Shown here: one piece after another, positions 27,409 through 36,577 of the stretch
How the letters are laid out: each line of letters begins with the position of its first letter
Numbering within the stretch: the stretch's first letter is position 1
From: Latilactobacillus fragifolii
Lineage (GTDB): Bacteria > Bacillota > Bacilli > Lactobacillales > Lactobacillaceae
Assembly (NCBI RefSeq): GCF_905332535.1
Contig: NZ_CAJOCF010000003.1
Coordinates: 217,787 to 281,786, forward strand
Length of the DNA: 64,000 bases
Direction: 5' to 3'
The notes under the pieces: model-generated
Databases searched by the model: none
What the model was told of the DNA's origin: nothing
What the model saw: the letters and a program-made list of their open reading frames with translations, nothing else
Position numbers and translations under genes: made by a program

Positions 27409-29578
27409 TTGCTTTTGGGGCTTTCATTGTCAATTGGACGCGTTCCCGTTCTTGATCAACACTCATTACCCAAACCTGCACAACGTCCCCAACTGCAACT
27501 TCGTCAGACGGATGCTTAACAAAGTGGTTGGCAAGTTGTGAAATGTGCACCAACCCATCGTGCTTTACCCCAATATCGACAAAGGCGCCGAAATCAAGTA
27601 CATTGCGGACCGTGCCTTCTAATGCCATATTTGGTTTTAAATCCGCCAAGGTTAAGACATCATGGCGTAATAACGGCGCCGTCATCTGATCGCGCAAATC
27701 ACGGCCCGGTTTTTGCAAACTGTTTAAGATATCGGTAATTGTTTCAACCCCCACCTCTAATTCAGCTGCTAAAGCCGATACTTGCACTTTGGCAATTGCC
27801 GTCTTCAACGCGTCACTTCCTAAAGCATCAACTGTTAGCCCAAATGATTTCAAAATCGCTTTAGCGGTGGGATAACTTTCCGGATGAATGTCAGTATTAT
27901 CGAGTGGGTTCTCTCCATTGATAATCCGCAAGAATCCGACCGACTGTTCATAAGCTTTAGGCCCTAAGCGCGGTACTTTTTTCAAAGCACTTCGCTTTTG
28001 GTAAAGGCCATTTTCATTACGATATTGCACAATATTTTGGGCAGTAGTTGCTGATAACCCGGAGATATGTTGCAAAAGCTGAGGACTAGCCGTATTCAGA
28101 TTGACCCCGACGCTATTAACGACGTCTTCAATCACGGTATCAAGTTGCACTGTAAGTTCTTTTTGCGCAACATCGTGTTGATATTGTCCGACCCCCACTG
28201 CTTGCGGATCAATCTTAATCAATTCGGCCAATGGGTCTTGCAAACGGCGGGCAATACTAATTGCACTCCGTTCTTCAACGTGTAAGTCGGGAAATTCTGC
28301 CCGCGCTGCCGCACTTGCAGAATAAACAGAAGCGCCCGCTTCATTGACAATTACATAGAAAATTTCCCGGGAAATAGCTTTCAAACAATTGGCTACGAAT
28401 TCCTCTGATTCACGACTGGCAGTTCCATTACCGATTGCAATCATTTCGACTTGATATTTCGCTAAGAACGCCGTAAATTCGCTAGCGGCGGCTGCCCGCT
28501 TATCGGCATTAGCTGGTTTATGCGGGTAAATGACTAACTTATCTAAGAATTTCCCAGTCCCATCGACAACGGCTAATTTACAGCCCGTCCGGTAGGCAGG
28601 ATCAAAACCTAACACAACTTTTCCCTTTAGTGGTGGTTGCAATAAGAGATGCTTCAGGTTATCACCAAATACACTAATTGCTTGTTGATCAGCCTTTTCC
28701 TTTAGTTGCTTCCGTAATTCACGTTCAATGGCAGGTCCAATGAACCGTTTATAGGCGTCTTCGACAGCGGTTTTGACAATTGTCGCTGATGCAGAATCTG
28801 CCCCATGCAATAGATCTTGGCTGATTCGACCGGTAATCACTTGATTGTCAACCTTAATTTTAACTTTCAAAATACCTTCGTTTTCGCCACGATTAATCGC
28901 TAAATATTGATGTTGTGCCACCTTCGTTAAATTGGCAGTGAAATCATAATAGATTTGATAGACTTGCTTTTCATCGGCTGCTTCGTCTTTAACCTGACTG
29001 ATCAACTGACCATTTTGCCAAGTATATTGCCGCACCCAATTTCGATATTTAGCTGTCTCACTGATATTTTCCGCTAAAATTTCGTGAACCCCAGCTAAAA
29101 CAGCTTCTGGATCGTTGATTTTTTGCTCGGGATTAAGATAAGCTTCAGCTTTTGCTAATAGTGCCGCTTCACTTAAGTTAGGCAAGCCGGCAATGAATTG
29201 CGCAAAGGGGTTTAACCCTGCTTCTTTAGCAATCGTTGCTTTCGTCCGGCGTTTTTGTTTATAGGGTAAATACAAATCTTCTAAGGCTTGGAGTTGCGTT
29301 GCCGTTTCAATTTGTTGTTTGAGTTTAGGCGTTAATTTGTCTTGTTCGGCGATATTTTTAAGAATATCGGTTTTACGTTTTTCGAGCGTCGTTAAGTATT
29401 GATAGGTGCTTTCGATTTCACGAATTTGCACTTCGTCTAAGCTTCCCGTCCGCTCTTTTCGATACCGTGCGACAAACGGGACGGTGTTTCCTTCTTCTAA
29501 AAGCCCTAATGTTGCTTTAATTTGTTGTGGTCGGTATTGTGCCAGTTGTTGAATAACGAGTGTTTGAATATCAGGCAT
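27401..29578 (-). CDS. tex: Tex family RNA-binding transcription accessory protein
   Basis: The product has 725 residues. It shows the Tex N-terminal helical region (VARYRKERTGSLDEVQIREIE), a YqgF/RNase H-like fold (VLGFDPAYRTGCKLAVVDGTG), two helix-hairpin-helix segments (ASPQLLQHISGLSATTAQNIVQYR) and a C-terminal S1 domain (GTVRNVLDFGAFVDIGVKHDGLVHISQL). It binds nucleic acid and influences transcription. The ATG at 29576-29578 lies nine bases after AAAGGAG; an upstream in-frame start precedes that site. Confidence 0.95.
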   Translation of the reverse strand: MPDIQTLVIQQLAQYRPQQIKATLGLLEEGNTVPFVARYRKERTGSLDEVQIREIESTYQYLTTLEKRKTDILKNIAEQDKLTPKLKQQIETATQLQALEDLYLPYKQKRRTKATIAKEAGLNPFAQFIAGLPNLSEAALLAKAEAYLNPEQKINDPEAVLAGVHEILAENISETAKYRNWVRQYTWQNGQLISQVKDEAADEKQVYQIYYDFTANLTKVAQHQYLAINRGENEGILKVKIKVDNQVITGRISQDLLHGADSASATIVKTAVEDAYKRFIGPAIERELRKQLKEKADQQAISVFGDNLKHLLLQPPLKGKVVLGFDPAYRTGCKLAVVDGTGKFLDKLVIYPHKPANADKRAAAASEFTAFLAKYQVEMIAIGNGTASRESEEFVANCLKAISREIFYVIVNEAGASVYSASAAARAEFPDLHVEERSAISIARRLQDPLAELIKIDPQAVGVGQYQHDVAQKELTVQLDTVIEDVVNSVGVNLNTASPQLLQHISGLSATTAQNIVQYRNENGLYQKRSALKKVPRLGPKAYEQSVGFLRIINGENPLDNTDIHPESYPTAKAILKSFGLTVDALGSDALKTAIAKVQVSALAAELEVGVETITDILNSLQKPGRDLRDQMTAPLLRHDVLTLADLKPNMALEGTVRNVLDFGAFVDIGVKHDGLVHISQLANHFVKHPSDEVAVGDVVQVWVMSVDQERERVQLTMKAPKAND

Positions 29579-29604
29579 TTGACTGAACTCCTTTTGCTTC
29601 AATA

Positions 29605-29635
29605 TAAAAAAACAGTCCCCGACTTGGGAACTGTC
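29605..29635 (-). terminator. Terminator after helical protein gene
   Basis: ACAGT-N-CCC pairs with GGG-N-ACTGT around AAGTC, with T7, in the short gap before tex. Confidence 0.8.
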
Positions 29636-29645
29636 AACTTTCGCC

Positions 29646-30080
29646 CTAAGCGATTCTTGAAATATTTTGGATGTATTTAGAAATCCGTTCCGTTGCTTTA
29701 TCTTGGTTCATTTCTGAAGCAGCAAAAGCTTGCATATCAACGGTTTGATCGTCATGCATGCTTGTAATAAGATCTTCACAGCCTTGAATAAAGTCAGCAT
29801 AAGCACCGATTAAGCGTTGATTGTTCCCCATCAATCGAGCAGGTGCAGCGACTGTTTTGAATTGGGCTAAGAATTCGTGATATTGATCAACACCATCTCT
29901 GAAAATTTGCGCTGTTTTTTGGTAGTCTTGTTCACTCATTTCGGCTAATTTACCATCAGCAACGGCTGCTTTTAAAGGGGTGAAATACTTGCTCATACCT
30001 TCTTGTACTTTTTCAGTATTATCGATTAAATCATTGACAGCTTGACCGTATTTGGCAAGCTTTTGTTGCGTTTTATTCAT
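29646..30080 (-). CDS. Conserved-looking helical protein of unknown function
   Basis: I do not recognise this 144-residue protein. It is soluble, cysteine-poor (one Cys) and predicted mostly helical (for example MNKTQQKLAKYGQAVNDLI, then YHEFLAQFKTVAAPARLMGNNQRLIGAYADFIQGCEDLI), suggesting a helical bundle. No signal peptide or membrane segment. The ATG at 30078-30080 is chosen because the ATG two codons earlier sits one base from GGAGG. It has its own promoter (-35 TTGCAA, -10 TATACT) and terminator. Confidence 0.7.
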   Translation of the reverse strand: MNKTQQKLAKYGQAVNDLIDNTEKVQEGMSKYFTPLKAAVADGKLAEMSEQDYQKTAQIFRDGVDQYHEFLAQFKTVAAPARLMGNNQRLIGAYADFIQGCEDLITSMHDDQTVDMQAFAASEMNQDKATERISKYIQNISRIA

Positions 30081-30107
30081 GTCCATCCTCCTAGTTTCCT
30101 ATGGTTT

Positions 30108-30136
30108 AGTATACTAATTTCCCAATCGGCTTGCAA
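30108..30136 (-). promoter_or_regulatory. Promoter of helical protein gene
   Basis: -35 TTGCAA (30131-30136), 17-nt spacer, -10 TATACT (30108-30113). Confidence 0.7.
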
Positions 30137-30206
30137 GCTTGCGTTTCAACCAAATTTACCAAAATTCAGTTAAAAAACACATTGCACCACAATTTAATCG
30201 TTAAAT

Positions 30207-30247
30207 AAAAAAAGCCACCAACAATCATTATTTTTGTCGATGCCTTT
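30207..30247 (-). terminator. Terminator after P-type ATPase gene
   Basis: An imperfect 14-bp hairpin (AAAGGCATCGACAA with TTGTTGGTGGCTTT, one mismatch and two wobbles), followed by T7. Confidence 0.65.
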
Positions 30248-30273
30248 TCTATATTAAATAGGTCCTTAAAAGA

Positions 30274-32937
30274 TTATTTAGCCATTCTCCGTTGGAAGAA
30301 CTTCACAATTTCAACAATCACAATCAATGAGAATGAGGCTGCTAAGACAATCCCCCATTGATAAATATCAAGATGTGATACGTGGAATAGGCCGTTTAAA
30401 CCAGGCACCATAATCGTTGCAGCTAACAAGAGGAATGACGCTAAAATCGCCCAATTGAAGGCTTTATTCTTGAAAAAGCCAACTGTCAAGATTGATTGGT
30501 GAACGGACTTCACGTTAAACGCATGGAAGAGTTGAATCATCCCTAACGTAGCGTAGGCCATCGTTAAGGCGTCAGCATGGGCTAAGCCACTGGCTTGATG
30601 TACAGGATACATAATCGCTAAGGCATAAACGCCAAGCGTAATGCCCCCTTCCAAGAGTCCTTGATAGATAATCGCTTGGAACACACCGCCGGAGAAGAAA
30701 TTTGATTTTCGGCCCCGCGGTTTCTGATTCATAATCCCTGGTTCAGTTGGTTCAACGCCTAACGCAATCGCTGGGAATGTGTCCGTCACTAAGTTAATCC
30801 ACAAAATATGCACAGGTTGGAGAATTTGCCAGCCTAAAATGGTCATCATAAATAATGTGAGCACTTCACCTAAGTTAGCTGACAATAAATATTGAATTGA
30901 TTTTTGAATGTTGGCGAAAACTTTGCGCCCTTCTTTAACAGCCACCACAATCGTTGAGAAGTTATCATCAGCCAGCACCATATCACTGGCCCCTTTTGAC
31001 ACTTCTGTCCCGGTAATCCCCATGCCAATACCGATATCAGCGGACTTCAAAGCTGGTGCATCGTTAACCCCATCCCCGGTCATTGCAACCACTTTACCGT
31101 GTTTTTGCCAAGCTTTAACAATCCGCACTTTGTGTTCGGGGGCAACCCGTGCATAAACTGCGTATTGACTGACTTTTTTAGCAAAAGTTTCATCATCCAT
31201 CTGATCGAGTTCCGCCCCGGTCACAACAGCCGCATCGGCATCTTGTTCTGGGGTAATAATCCCTAACCGAAGGGCGATAGCTTCCGCGGTGTCACGATGA
31301 TCGCCTGTAATCATCAATGTCCGAATCCCTGCTGAATGAGCATCCGTCACGGCTTGTTTAGCTTCTGGTCGTTCTGGATCAATCATCCCGACTAACCCGG
31401 CAAAGATTAAATCATTTTCAATCGTCGAATCAATTGTCGCTGGTAATGTAGCTAATGGTTTATATGCTAACGCCAAGACACGCAATGCTTGTTTGGCTAA
31501 ATCATGATTCGTCTTAAGTAAGAATTGGCGTTCATCTTCGTCTAGCGGTTGCACTTCACCATTGGCATCAATAAAGTGGCTTACCCGTTTCAGTAATTCG
31601 TCCGGTGCCCCCTTGGTTGCCATCAATAATTGGCCATCCTTGGCTTGATGAATGGTCGTCATCAGTTTTCGTTCTGAATCAAATGGTACTTCACCTACGC
31701 GTGGTTTTGCTGCTAACGCATCTTGAATGACGAGGCCTTTATCACGGCCATAAGCAATTAAAGCTGTTTCGGTTGGATCGCCAATTAGTTGGCCATCTTC
31801 TGTGATTTTCGTATCATTGGCGAGATTCATAATGCTCAAAGCTAAATCATCGCTTGCCAAGTCAGCCGATGCTTCTTGCAATTGATTATTTGTAAAAATT
31901 TTTTCAACCGTCATTTGGTTCATAGTTAACGTTCCTGTTTTGTCGGACGCAATAATGTCGGTACTTCCAAGGGTTTCCACCGCCGGCAACTTCCGCACCA
32001 ATGCGTTTCGTTTAACCATCTTCTGGGTCCCAAGGGCTAAAATAACCGTCACAATTGCTGGTAACCCTTCAGGAATCGCAGCAACCGCTAATGAAATAGC
32101 AGTTAATAACATATTAATTGGTGATTGCGCGTGTCGTAAATAGCCAACCACAAACACAACGGCCGCAATGATTAAAATCATAATCGTCAAACTTTTACCA
32201 AGTTGGCTTAAGTTCATTTGTAATGGTGTTGTTGTTTCACCAGCTTGATTTAACATCCCAGCGATTTTACCAACTTCAGTTTGCATCCCAGTGCCTGTCA
32301 CAACCCCGACACCACGCCCGTAAGTCACATTACTATTCATAAACGCCATATTGGTGCGATCGCCAATCCCACTTTCAGGATCGGTTAACGCTGCAACTGT
32401 CTTGTCGACTGGCACCGATTCACCTGTCAAAGCTGATTCTTCAATCTTCAAGGCAGCTGATTCTAACAAGCGTAAATCAGCGGGGACAATATCGCCCGCC
32501 TCTAGCAACACAATATCGCCAACAACCAAGTCTTCACTCTTGATTTTAACAATCTGGCCGTTACGGCGCACGTGTGCGTCTGGTGTCGCCATCTCTTTTA
32601 AAGCATCAATTGCTTGTTCCGCTTTAGCTTCTTGAAAAACACCGAAAATAGCATTTAAGATGACAACGGCGAGGATAATAATCGCATCTGGCCATTCATG
32701 GGCTAAAAAACCAGCAATCATCGCCGCTACTAATAAGACGATAATCATGAAATCTTTAAACTGCTCTAAAAAGCGAACGAATAAACTTTTTCGTTTCGTC
32801 GCAGTCAACTGATTACGCCCGTATTTAGCGCGTCGTTCAGCGACTTGGTCTTGCGTTAGCCCATCCGTCGTTGTGGCTAAACGCTTTAAAGTCTCATCCG
32901 TTGATTGTGTAAAGAATGAACTTGGTTGATCTGTCAT
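30274..32937 (-). CDS. P-type cation ATPase (P2A, Ca2+/Mn2+ type)
   Basis: The product has 887 residues and ten membrane helices. It carries the actuator motif LTGESVPV, the phosphorylation site SDKTGTLTMNQ, the M4 ion site PEGLPAIV, TGDGVNDAPALK and an N-terminal cation-ATPase domain (LKRLATTTDGLTQDQVAERRAKYGRNQL). It pumps divalent cation out of the cytoplasm. Family members are often called Ca2+ pumps, but the upstream yybP-ykoY type leader points to Mn2+ export. AGGAGGT precedes the ATG. Single gene. Confidence 0.93.
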   Translation of the reverse strand: MTDQPSSFFTQSTDETLKRLATTTDGLTQDQVAERRAKYGRNQLTATKRKSLFVRFLEQFKDFMIIVLLVAAMIAGFLAHEWPDAIIILAVVILNAIFGVFQEAKAEQAIDALKEMATPDAHVRRNGQIVKIKSEDLVVGDIVLLEAGDIVPADLRLLESAALKIEESALTGESVPVDKTVAALTDPESGIGDRTNMAFMNSNVTYGRGVGVVTGTGMQTEVGKIAGMLNQAGETTTPLQMNLSQLGKSLTIMILIIAAVVFVVGYLRHAQSPINMLLTAISLAVAAIPEGLPAIVTVILALGTQKMVKRNALVRKLPAVETLGSTDIIASDKTGTLTMNQMTVEKIFTNNQLQEASADLASDDLALSIMNLANDTKITEDGQLIGDPTETALIAYGRDKGLVIQDALAAKPRVGEVPFDSERKLMTTIHQAKDGQLLMATKGAPDELLKRVSHFIDANGEVQPLDEDERQFLLKTNHDLAKQALRVLALAYKPLATLPATIDSTIENDLIFAGLVGMIDPERPEAKQAVTDAHSAGIRTLMITGDHRDTAEAIALRLGIITPEQDADAAVVTGAELDQMDDETFAKKVSQYAVYARVAPEHKVRIVKAWQKHGKVVAMTGDGVNDAPALKSADIGIGMGITGTEVSKGASDMVLADDNFSTIVVAVKEGRKVFANIQKSIQYLLSANLGEVLTLFMMTILGWQILQPVHILWINLVTDTFPAIALGVEPTEPGIMNQKPRGRKSNFFSGGVFQAIIYQGLLEGGITLGVYALAIMYPVHQASGLAHADALTMAYATLGMIQLFHAFNVKSVHQSILTVGFFKNKAFNWAILASFLLLAATIMVPGLNGLFHVSHLDIYQWGIVLAASFSLIVIVEIVKFFQRRMAK

Positions 32938-32968
32938 TATCGTACCTCCTATAGATAGATTTCGGGGT

Positions 32969-33090
32969 AAAAAAAGAGACTTATCGAGAATTCAAAGAAT
33001 CCCCCATAAGTCTCACTAATTAAGATAACACCAGAATATTGCCTTGTTGGTGGCGTTATCGCAGACAAGCTGCTAGTTACTCCCTTATCG
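32969..33090 (-). ncRNA. yybP-ykoY type manganese riboswitch with terminator
   Basis: Sense order: ATAAG-GGAGTA (33088-33077), a hairpin GCAG/CTGC, a long hairpin GATAAC-CACCA/TGGTGTTATC, then GTGAGAC-TTAT (33015-33005). The 5' ATAAG pairs with CTTAT to close P1. The same GAGACTTAT (33006-33014) can instead pair with ATAAGTCTC (32976-32984) to form a terminator ending in T7. This is the known ON-switch layout: ligand-bound P1 prevents termination. The GGGAGTA loop and GTGAGAC end match the family; the downstream gene is the expected cation pump. Confidence 0.75.
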
Positions 33091-33098
33091 TTAAGCTA

Positions 33099-33128
33099 AT
33101 TATAAGGCATACCCAATCTAAAACGCAA
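33099..33128 (-). promoter_or_regulatory. Promoter of riboswitch-ATPase transcript
   Basis: -35 TTGCGT (33123-33128), 18-nt spacer, consensus -10 TATAAT (33099-33104). Transcription should start near 33092, right before the aptamer. Confidence 0.7.
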
Positions 33129-33153
33129 GCAAAACGGTATTCTGACAGCCAAT

Positions 33154-33172
33154 TTGTTTAGCCGCTAAACAA
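33154..33172 (-). terminator. Hairpin after nadE, possible weak terminator
   Basis: A perfect 8-bp stem TTGTTTAG/CTAAACAA with a 3-nt loop, 12 nt past the nadE stop. No T run follows directly, so its terminator role is doubtful. Confidence 0.35.
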
Positions 33173-33183
33173 GTTTCAGCCGA

Positions 33184-34011
33184 CTACCGCCAAAATTCAT
33201 CGAAAACGGTAATTGGTAAATGCCGTTTGTGCGCTGTCTTTTGATACCAATTTTCAATCTTGACCGCAGCTTCTTCTGCTACTTCACGACCTTCTAAATA
33301 ATCATCAATCTGATCATAGGTCACACCAAGGGCCAATTCATCTGGCAATGCTGGACGATCTTCTTCAAGATCAGCCGTTGGAGTTTTTTCATACAAATAT
33401 TTAGGCGCATTTAATTCCGCTAACATCGCCTTACCTTGACGTTTATCTAATCTGAAAATCGGCACAAGGTCCGCACCACCATCACCGAACTTTGTGTAAA
33501 AGCCGGTAACCGACTCAGCAGAATGATCCGTTCCTAAAACTGCCCCCTTCGTTTCACCAGCGATGCCATATTGCGCAATCATCCGTACCCGCGCCTTAAT
33601 ATTTCCCTTATTAAAGTCACTGACTGCCACTTCGGTTGCTGCAAGTGCTTGAACCATTGCATCCACCGTGGCTTTAATATTCACCCGGCGAACTTGATCC
33701 GCTTGCATGAAATCAATAGCAGCCATTGCATCCGATTCATCTGCTTGTTCACCATACGGTAATCGAACCGCAATGAATTGATAACTGTCATCGCCCGTTT
33801 CAGCACGCATCTCGCGGACTGCTTGTTCAGCTAAAGCGCCGACTAATGTCGAATCTTGTCCCCCAGAAATGCCAAGTACGTAGGTTTTTAGAAAGGTATT
33901 CTTCTTTAAATAATCCTTCAAGAAATCAACCGACCGCCGAATTTCTTTTTTCGGGTCGATTGTGGGTTGGGTCTTTAAGGCTGCGATAATTTCAGCTTGT
34001 AAAGGTCTCAT
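33184..34011 (-). CDS. nadE: NH3-dependent NAD+ synthetase
   Basis: The product has 275 residues. The ATP pyrophosphatase loop [14 protein letters not shown] (about 48-61) is intact, and [35 protein letters not shown] and [25 protein letters not shown] match NadE. It amidates deamido-NAD with ammonia. Single-domain form without a glutaminase part. It follows pncB, giving a two-step route from nicotinate salvage to NAD, with a 3'-end repeat in between. Confidence 0.96.
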   Translation of the reverse strand: MRPLQAEIIAALKTQPTIDPKKEIRRSVDFLKDYLKKNTFLKTYVLGISGGQDSTLVGALAEQAVREMRAETGDDSYQFIAVRLPYGEQADESDAMAAIDFMQADQVRRVNIKATVDAMVQALAATEVAVSDFNKGNIKARVRMIAQYGIAGETKGAVLGTDHSAESVTGFYTKFGDGGADLVPIFRLDKRQGKAMLAELNAPKYLYEKTPTADLEEDRPALPDELALGVTYDQIDDYLEGREVAEEAAVKIENWYQKTAHKRHLPITVFDEFWR

Positions 34012-34057
34012 GATTAATACCGCCTTTTTTTATTGTTAAATGACTTCTAAACTATTT

Positions 34058-34218
34058 AAAAGCTAACCGTTGAATGAACCACTCTGATTTTGGAAACATG
34101 CTTCCTTCAACAGCTTTTTCCGTCTAGCTATGTCCGGCAAATAAGCGCTAATGCACTTATTCACTAGACTTCGCTATACTCAAAAGCTAACCGTTGAATG
34201 AACCACTCTGATTTTGGA
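34058..34218 (-). repeat. 3'-end structured repeat, copy between pncB and nadE
   Basis: Two identical 37-bp direct repeats, 34182-34218 and 34058-34094, lie 124 bp apart. The upstream (sense) one covers the last ten codons and the stop of pncB; the other is non-coding. Between them is a 9-bp hairpin (34140-34161, loop ATTA, one G-T pair) in the same relative place as in the other copies. Confidence 0.75.
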
Positions 34219-35665
34219 CTTCTTCTTTGACTCTTCTGATTTGGGCCATTTTGTGGTCCCATGTACGTTGAGAGAGGTCCACTGGGTAATCTTGTGGATT
34301 TAAGTCGCGCTTATATTCATCCCATAATGAATCAAGATTTTCACTACAAAACTTCTTAATTGCACCGAGTTCAGGCAATTTATAAACCCGTTTCCCGCGT
34401 TCAAAAATCGTCCGCAAAATAGGTCGCGCATTAAAGTCGGTCACGGTTTTATTGATGTAAGTATAATTGGGATGGAACATATAGATTGAATCTTGTTCCA
34501 ATGGATCTTCATCCCAAAGCGTAATGTAATCCCCTTCAGATTTACCATCGACTTTTTTAGTGATCCGCCAGACTTGCTTCCGCCCTGGTGTGGAGACTTT
34601 TTCAACATTACTTGAAAGCTTGATGGTATCGACCATCTTACCATCATTGTTTTCGATTGAAACGAGCTTATAAACTGCCCCTAACGCTGGTTGATCATAA
34701 GCCGTAATCAATTTCGTTCCAACACCCCAAACATCAATTTTGGCTTCTTGCATCTTCAAGTTTTGGATAGTCTTTTCATCTAAATCATTGGAAGCATAAA
34801 CTTTGGCGTCTGTAAAACCAGCTTCATCTAATTGTTGACGAACCCGCTTGGAAATGTATGCCATATCACCACTATCAATCCGTACCCCTTGGAAATTAAT
34901 CTTGCTACCAAATTCCTTAGCGACCCGAATGGCACTAGGGACCCCACTTTTAAGGGTGTCATACGTATCAACCAAAAAGACACAATCATGATGTGTTTCA
35001 GCATACGCGCGAAATGCTTCGTAGTCATTGCGATAGACCTGTACTAGCGAATGAGCATGCGTCCCACTAGCGGGAATACCGAAAATTTTAGAAGCCCGCA
35101 CATTACTTGTAGCGTCAAAGCCACCGATGTAAGCGGCCCGCGTCCCCCATAAAGCAGCGTCCATTTCTTGAGCACGACGCGTACCGAATTCTAAAAGGGG
35201 ATCCTTACCAACGACGGATTTAATCCGCGCAGCTTTAGTGGCAATTAGTGTTTGATAATTGATAATGTTTAATAATGCCGTTTCAATCAACTGACATTGT
35301 GCCAATGGCCCTTCAATTTGTAGAATCGGTTCATTGCCAAAGACCAATTCGCCCTCAACAGCTGAGCGAATTGTTAAATCAAAATCAAGATTGGCTAAAT
35401 AATCAAGAAAATCAGCCGGATACCCTACTTCATCACGCAGATAAGCGATATCACTTTCAGTGAAGTGCAAATTTTCTAAATAATTCACAATATGTTCTAA
35501 ACCTGCAAAAATTGCATAACCATTTTCAAATGGTAATTTTCTGAAATAACATTCGAAAACTGCGGTGCGATTGTGCAAGTCCTTTTTAAAATAAGTAAGC
35601 ATCATATTCAACTGATACAAGTCTGTATGCAACAAAAGACTGTCATCAGGGTATAAGTTTGACAT
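34187..35665 (-). CDS. pncB: Nicotinate phosphoribosyltransferase
   Basis: The product has 492 residues. It begins SNLYPDDSLLLHTDLYQLNMMLTY and shows LLEFGTRRAQEMDAALWGTRAAYIGGFDATSN, SLVQVYRNDYEAF and GVRIDSGDMAYISKRVR, typical of the long Gram-positive NAPRTase. It makes nicotinate mononucleotide from nicotinate and PRPP. The C-terminal NQSGSFNG is encoded by the 3'-end repeat. TTAGGAG precedes the ATG. Operon with nadE. Confidence 0.96.
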   Translation of the reverse strand: MSNLYPDDSLLLHTDLYQLNMMLTYFKKDLHNRTAVFECYFRKLPFENGYAIFAGLEHIVNYLENLHFTESDIAYLRDEVGYPADFLDYLANLDFDLTIRSAVEGELVFGNEPILQIEGPLAQCQLIETALLNIINYQTLIATKAARIKSVVGKDPLLEFGTRRAQEMDAALWGTRAAYIGGFDATSNVRASKIFGIPASGTHAHSLVQVYRNDYEAFRAYAETHHDCVFLVDTYDTLKSGVPSAIRVAKEFGSKINFQGVRIDSGDMAYISKRVRQQLDEAGFTDAKVYASNDLDEKTIQNLKMQEAKIDVWGVGTKLITAYDQPALGAVYKLVSIENNDGKMVDTIKLSSNVEKVSTPGRKQVWRITKKVDGKSEGDYITLWDEDPLEQDSIYMFHPNYTYINKTVTDFNARPILRTIFERGKRVYKLPELGAIKKFCSENLDSLWDEYKRDLNPQDYPVDLSQRTWDHKMAQIRRVKEEVQNQSGSFNG

Positions 35666-35726
35666 GTTAAGCTCCTAATTAGAGATATATTTGGTATAAC
35701 TATATCATAAAATAAAAGATGCATAC

Positions 35727-35756
35727 AAAAAAAGACAGTCGAAAACCGTCTTTTTT
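35727..35756 (-). terminator. Terminator of the polysaccharide operon
   Basis: GAC-N-G/C-N-GTC hairpin with six T on the minus strand (and A7 on the other side), just past the last glycosyltransferase gene. Confidence 0.65.
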
Positions 35757-35764
35757 GCTTGAGG

Positions 35765-36571
35765 TTAGAAGAAACGCCAACCCCATTTATTAAAATACTG
35801 CGCCATGGACTTCAAGAAGATCTTAAAGCCTTTTAAACTGCGATGGGATGCCATTCCATAAAAATGGGTCACAACTGCGTCTGGTACATATAAAATCGAA
35901 TGGCCGCTTTGATTAATTCGATCACAAAGATCATTATCTTCAAAATACATAAAGAAGCGCTCATCAAAACCATCAATAGCGCGAATTACAGCCGTTCGCG
36001 TAAACATAAACGCGCCGGACCCGTATCGAATCACTTGCCGTTGATCCGTTAAATCCCGACATTCATAAGCTGCTAACCGTTTCTCAAAAAGCTTCTTAAC
36101 CCACTTAAAAGGGACAAAGCGTAGCATGTAATCGAATACGTCTAGCTTTCGCCGGACTAAATGTTGCGTTGTTCCATCTGGGCCGACGATCTTCGGCGTT
36201 AACATCCCTAAACTATCATTAGCATCTTGATCCGCTAAAATCCGATACATTTGTTTAAATGCATTTTCATTTAAAATGATATCCGGATTGCAAATCAGAA
36301 AATAATCGGATTCTGTCAGTTTCAGGTTGGCATTATGCCCATGACCGAACCCACGATTCTCTTGGCCTTCAATGATTTCAACGTCATCTGCAGCATAGGC
36401 TTTTAATTGCGCCAAATACTCAGGCGTTGAACCATTATCGTGCACCAATACTTTGACTGGGTATTGCCCCAAGACAGTTGCCTTGATACTATCTAACGTC
36501 TTAAAGACGTATTGACTATTATAGGTCACAATACTAATCGTCACCGTTTTATCCAGATTATTACTCATCAT
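35765..36571 (-). CDS. GT2 glycosyltransferase, rhamnosyltransferase-like
   Basis: The product has 268 residues. GT-A fold family 2 pattern: VTISIVTYNSQYVFKTLDSI, VHDNGS, GFGHGHNANL, NPDIILN (D-x-D-like metal site region) and FDERFFMYFEDNDLCDRINQSG. This WbbL-like group typically moves rhamnose or a similar deoxyhexose onto a lipid-linked chain. Last gene of the operon, 6 nt after rmlD, which makes dTDP-rhamnose. A tandem ATG-ATG start follows AGGATGAG. Substrate inferred. Confidence 0.82.
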   Translation of the reverse strand: MMSNNLDKTVTISIVTYNSQYVFKTLDSIKATVLGQYPVKVLVHDNGSTPEYLAQLKAYAADDVEIIEGQENRGFGHGHNANLKLTESDYFLICNPDIILNENAFKQMYRILADQDANDSLGMLTPKIVGPDGTTQHLVRRKLDVFDYMLRFVPFKWVKKLFEKRLAAYECRDLTDQRQVIRYGSGAFMFTRTAVIRAIDGFDERFFMYFEDNDLCDRINQSGHSILYVPDAVVTHFYGMASHRSLKGFKIFLKSMAQYFNKWGWRFF

Positions 36572-36577
36572 CTCATC

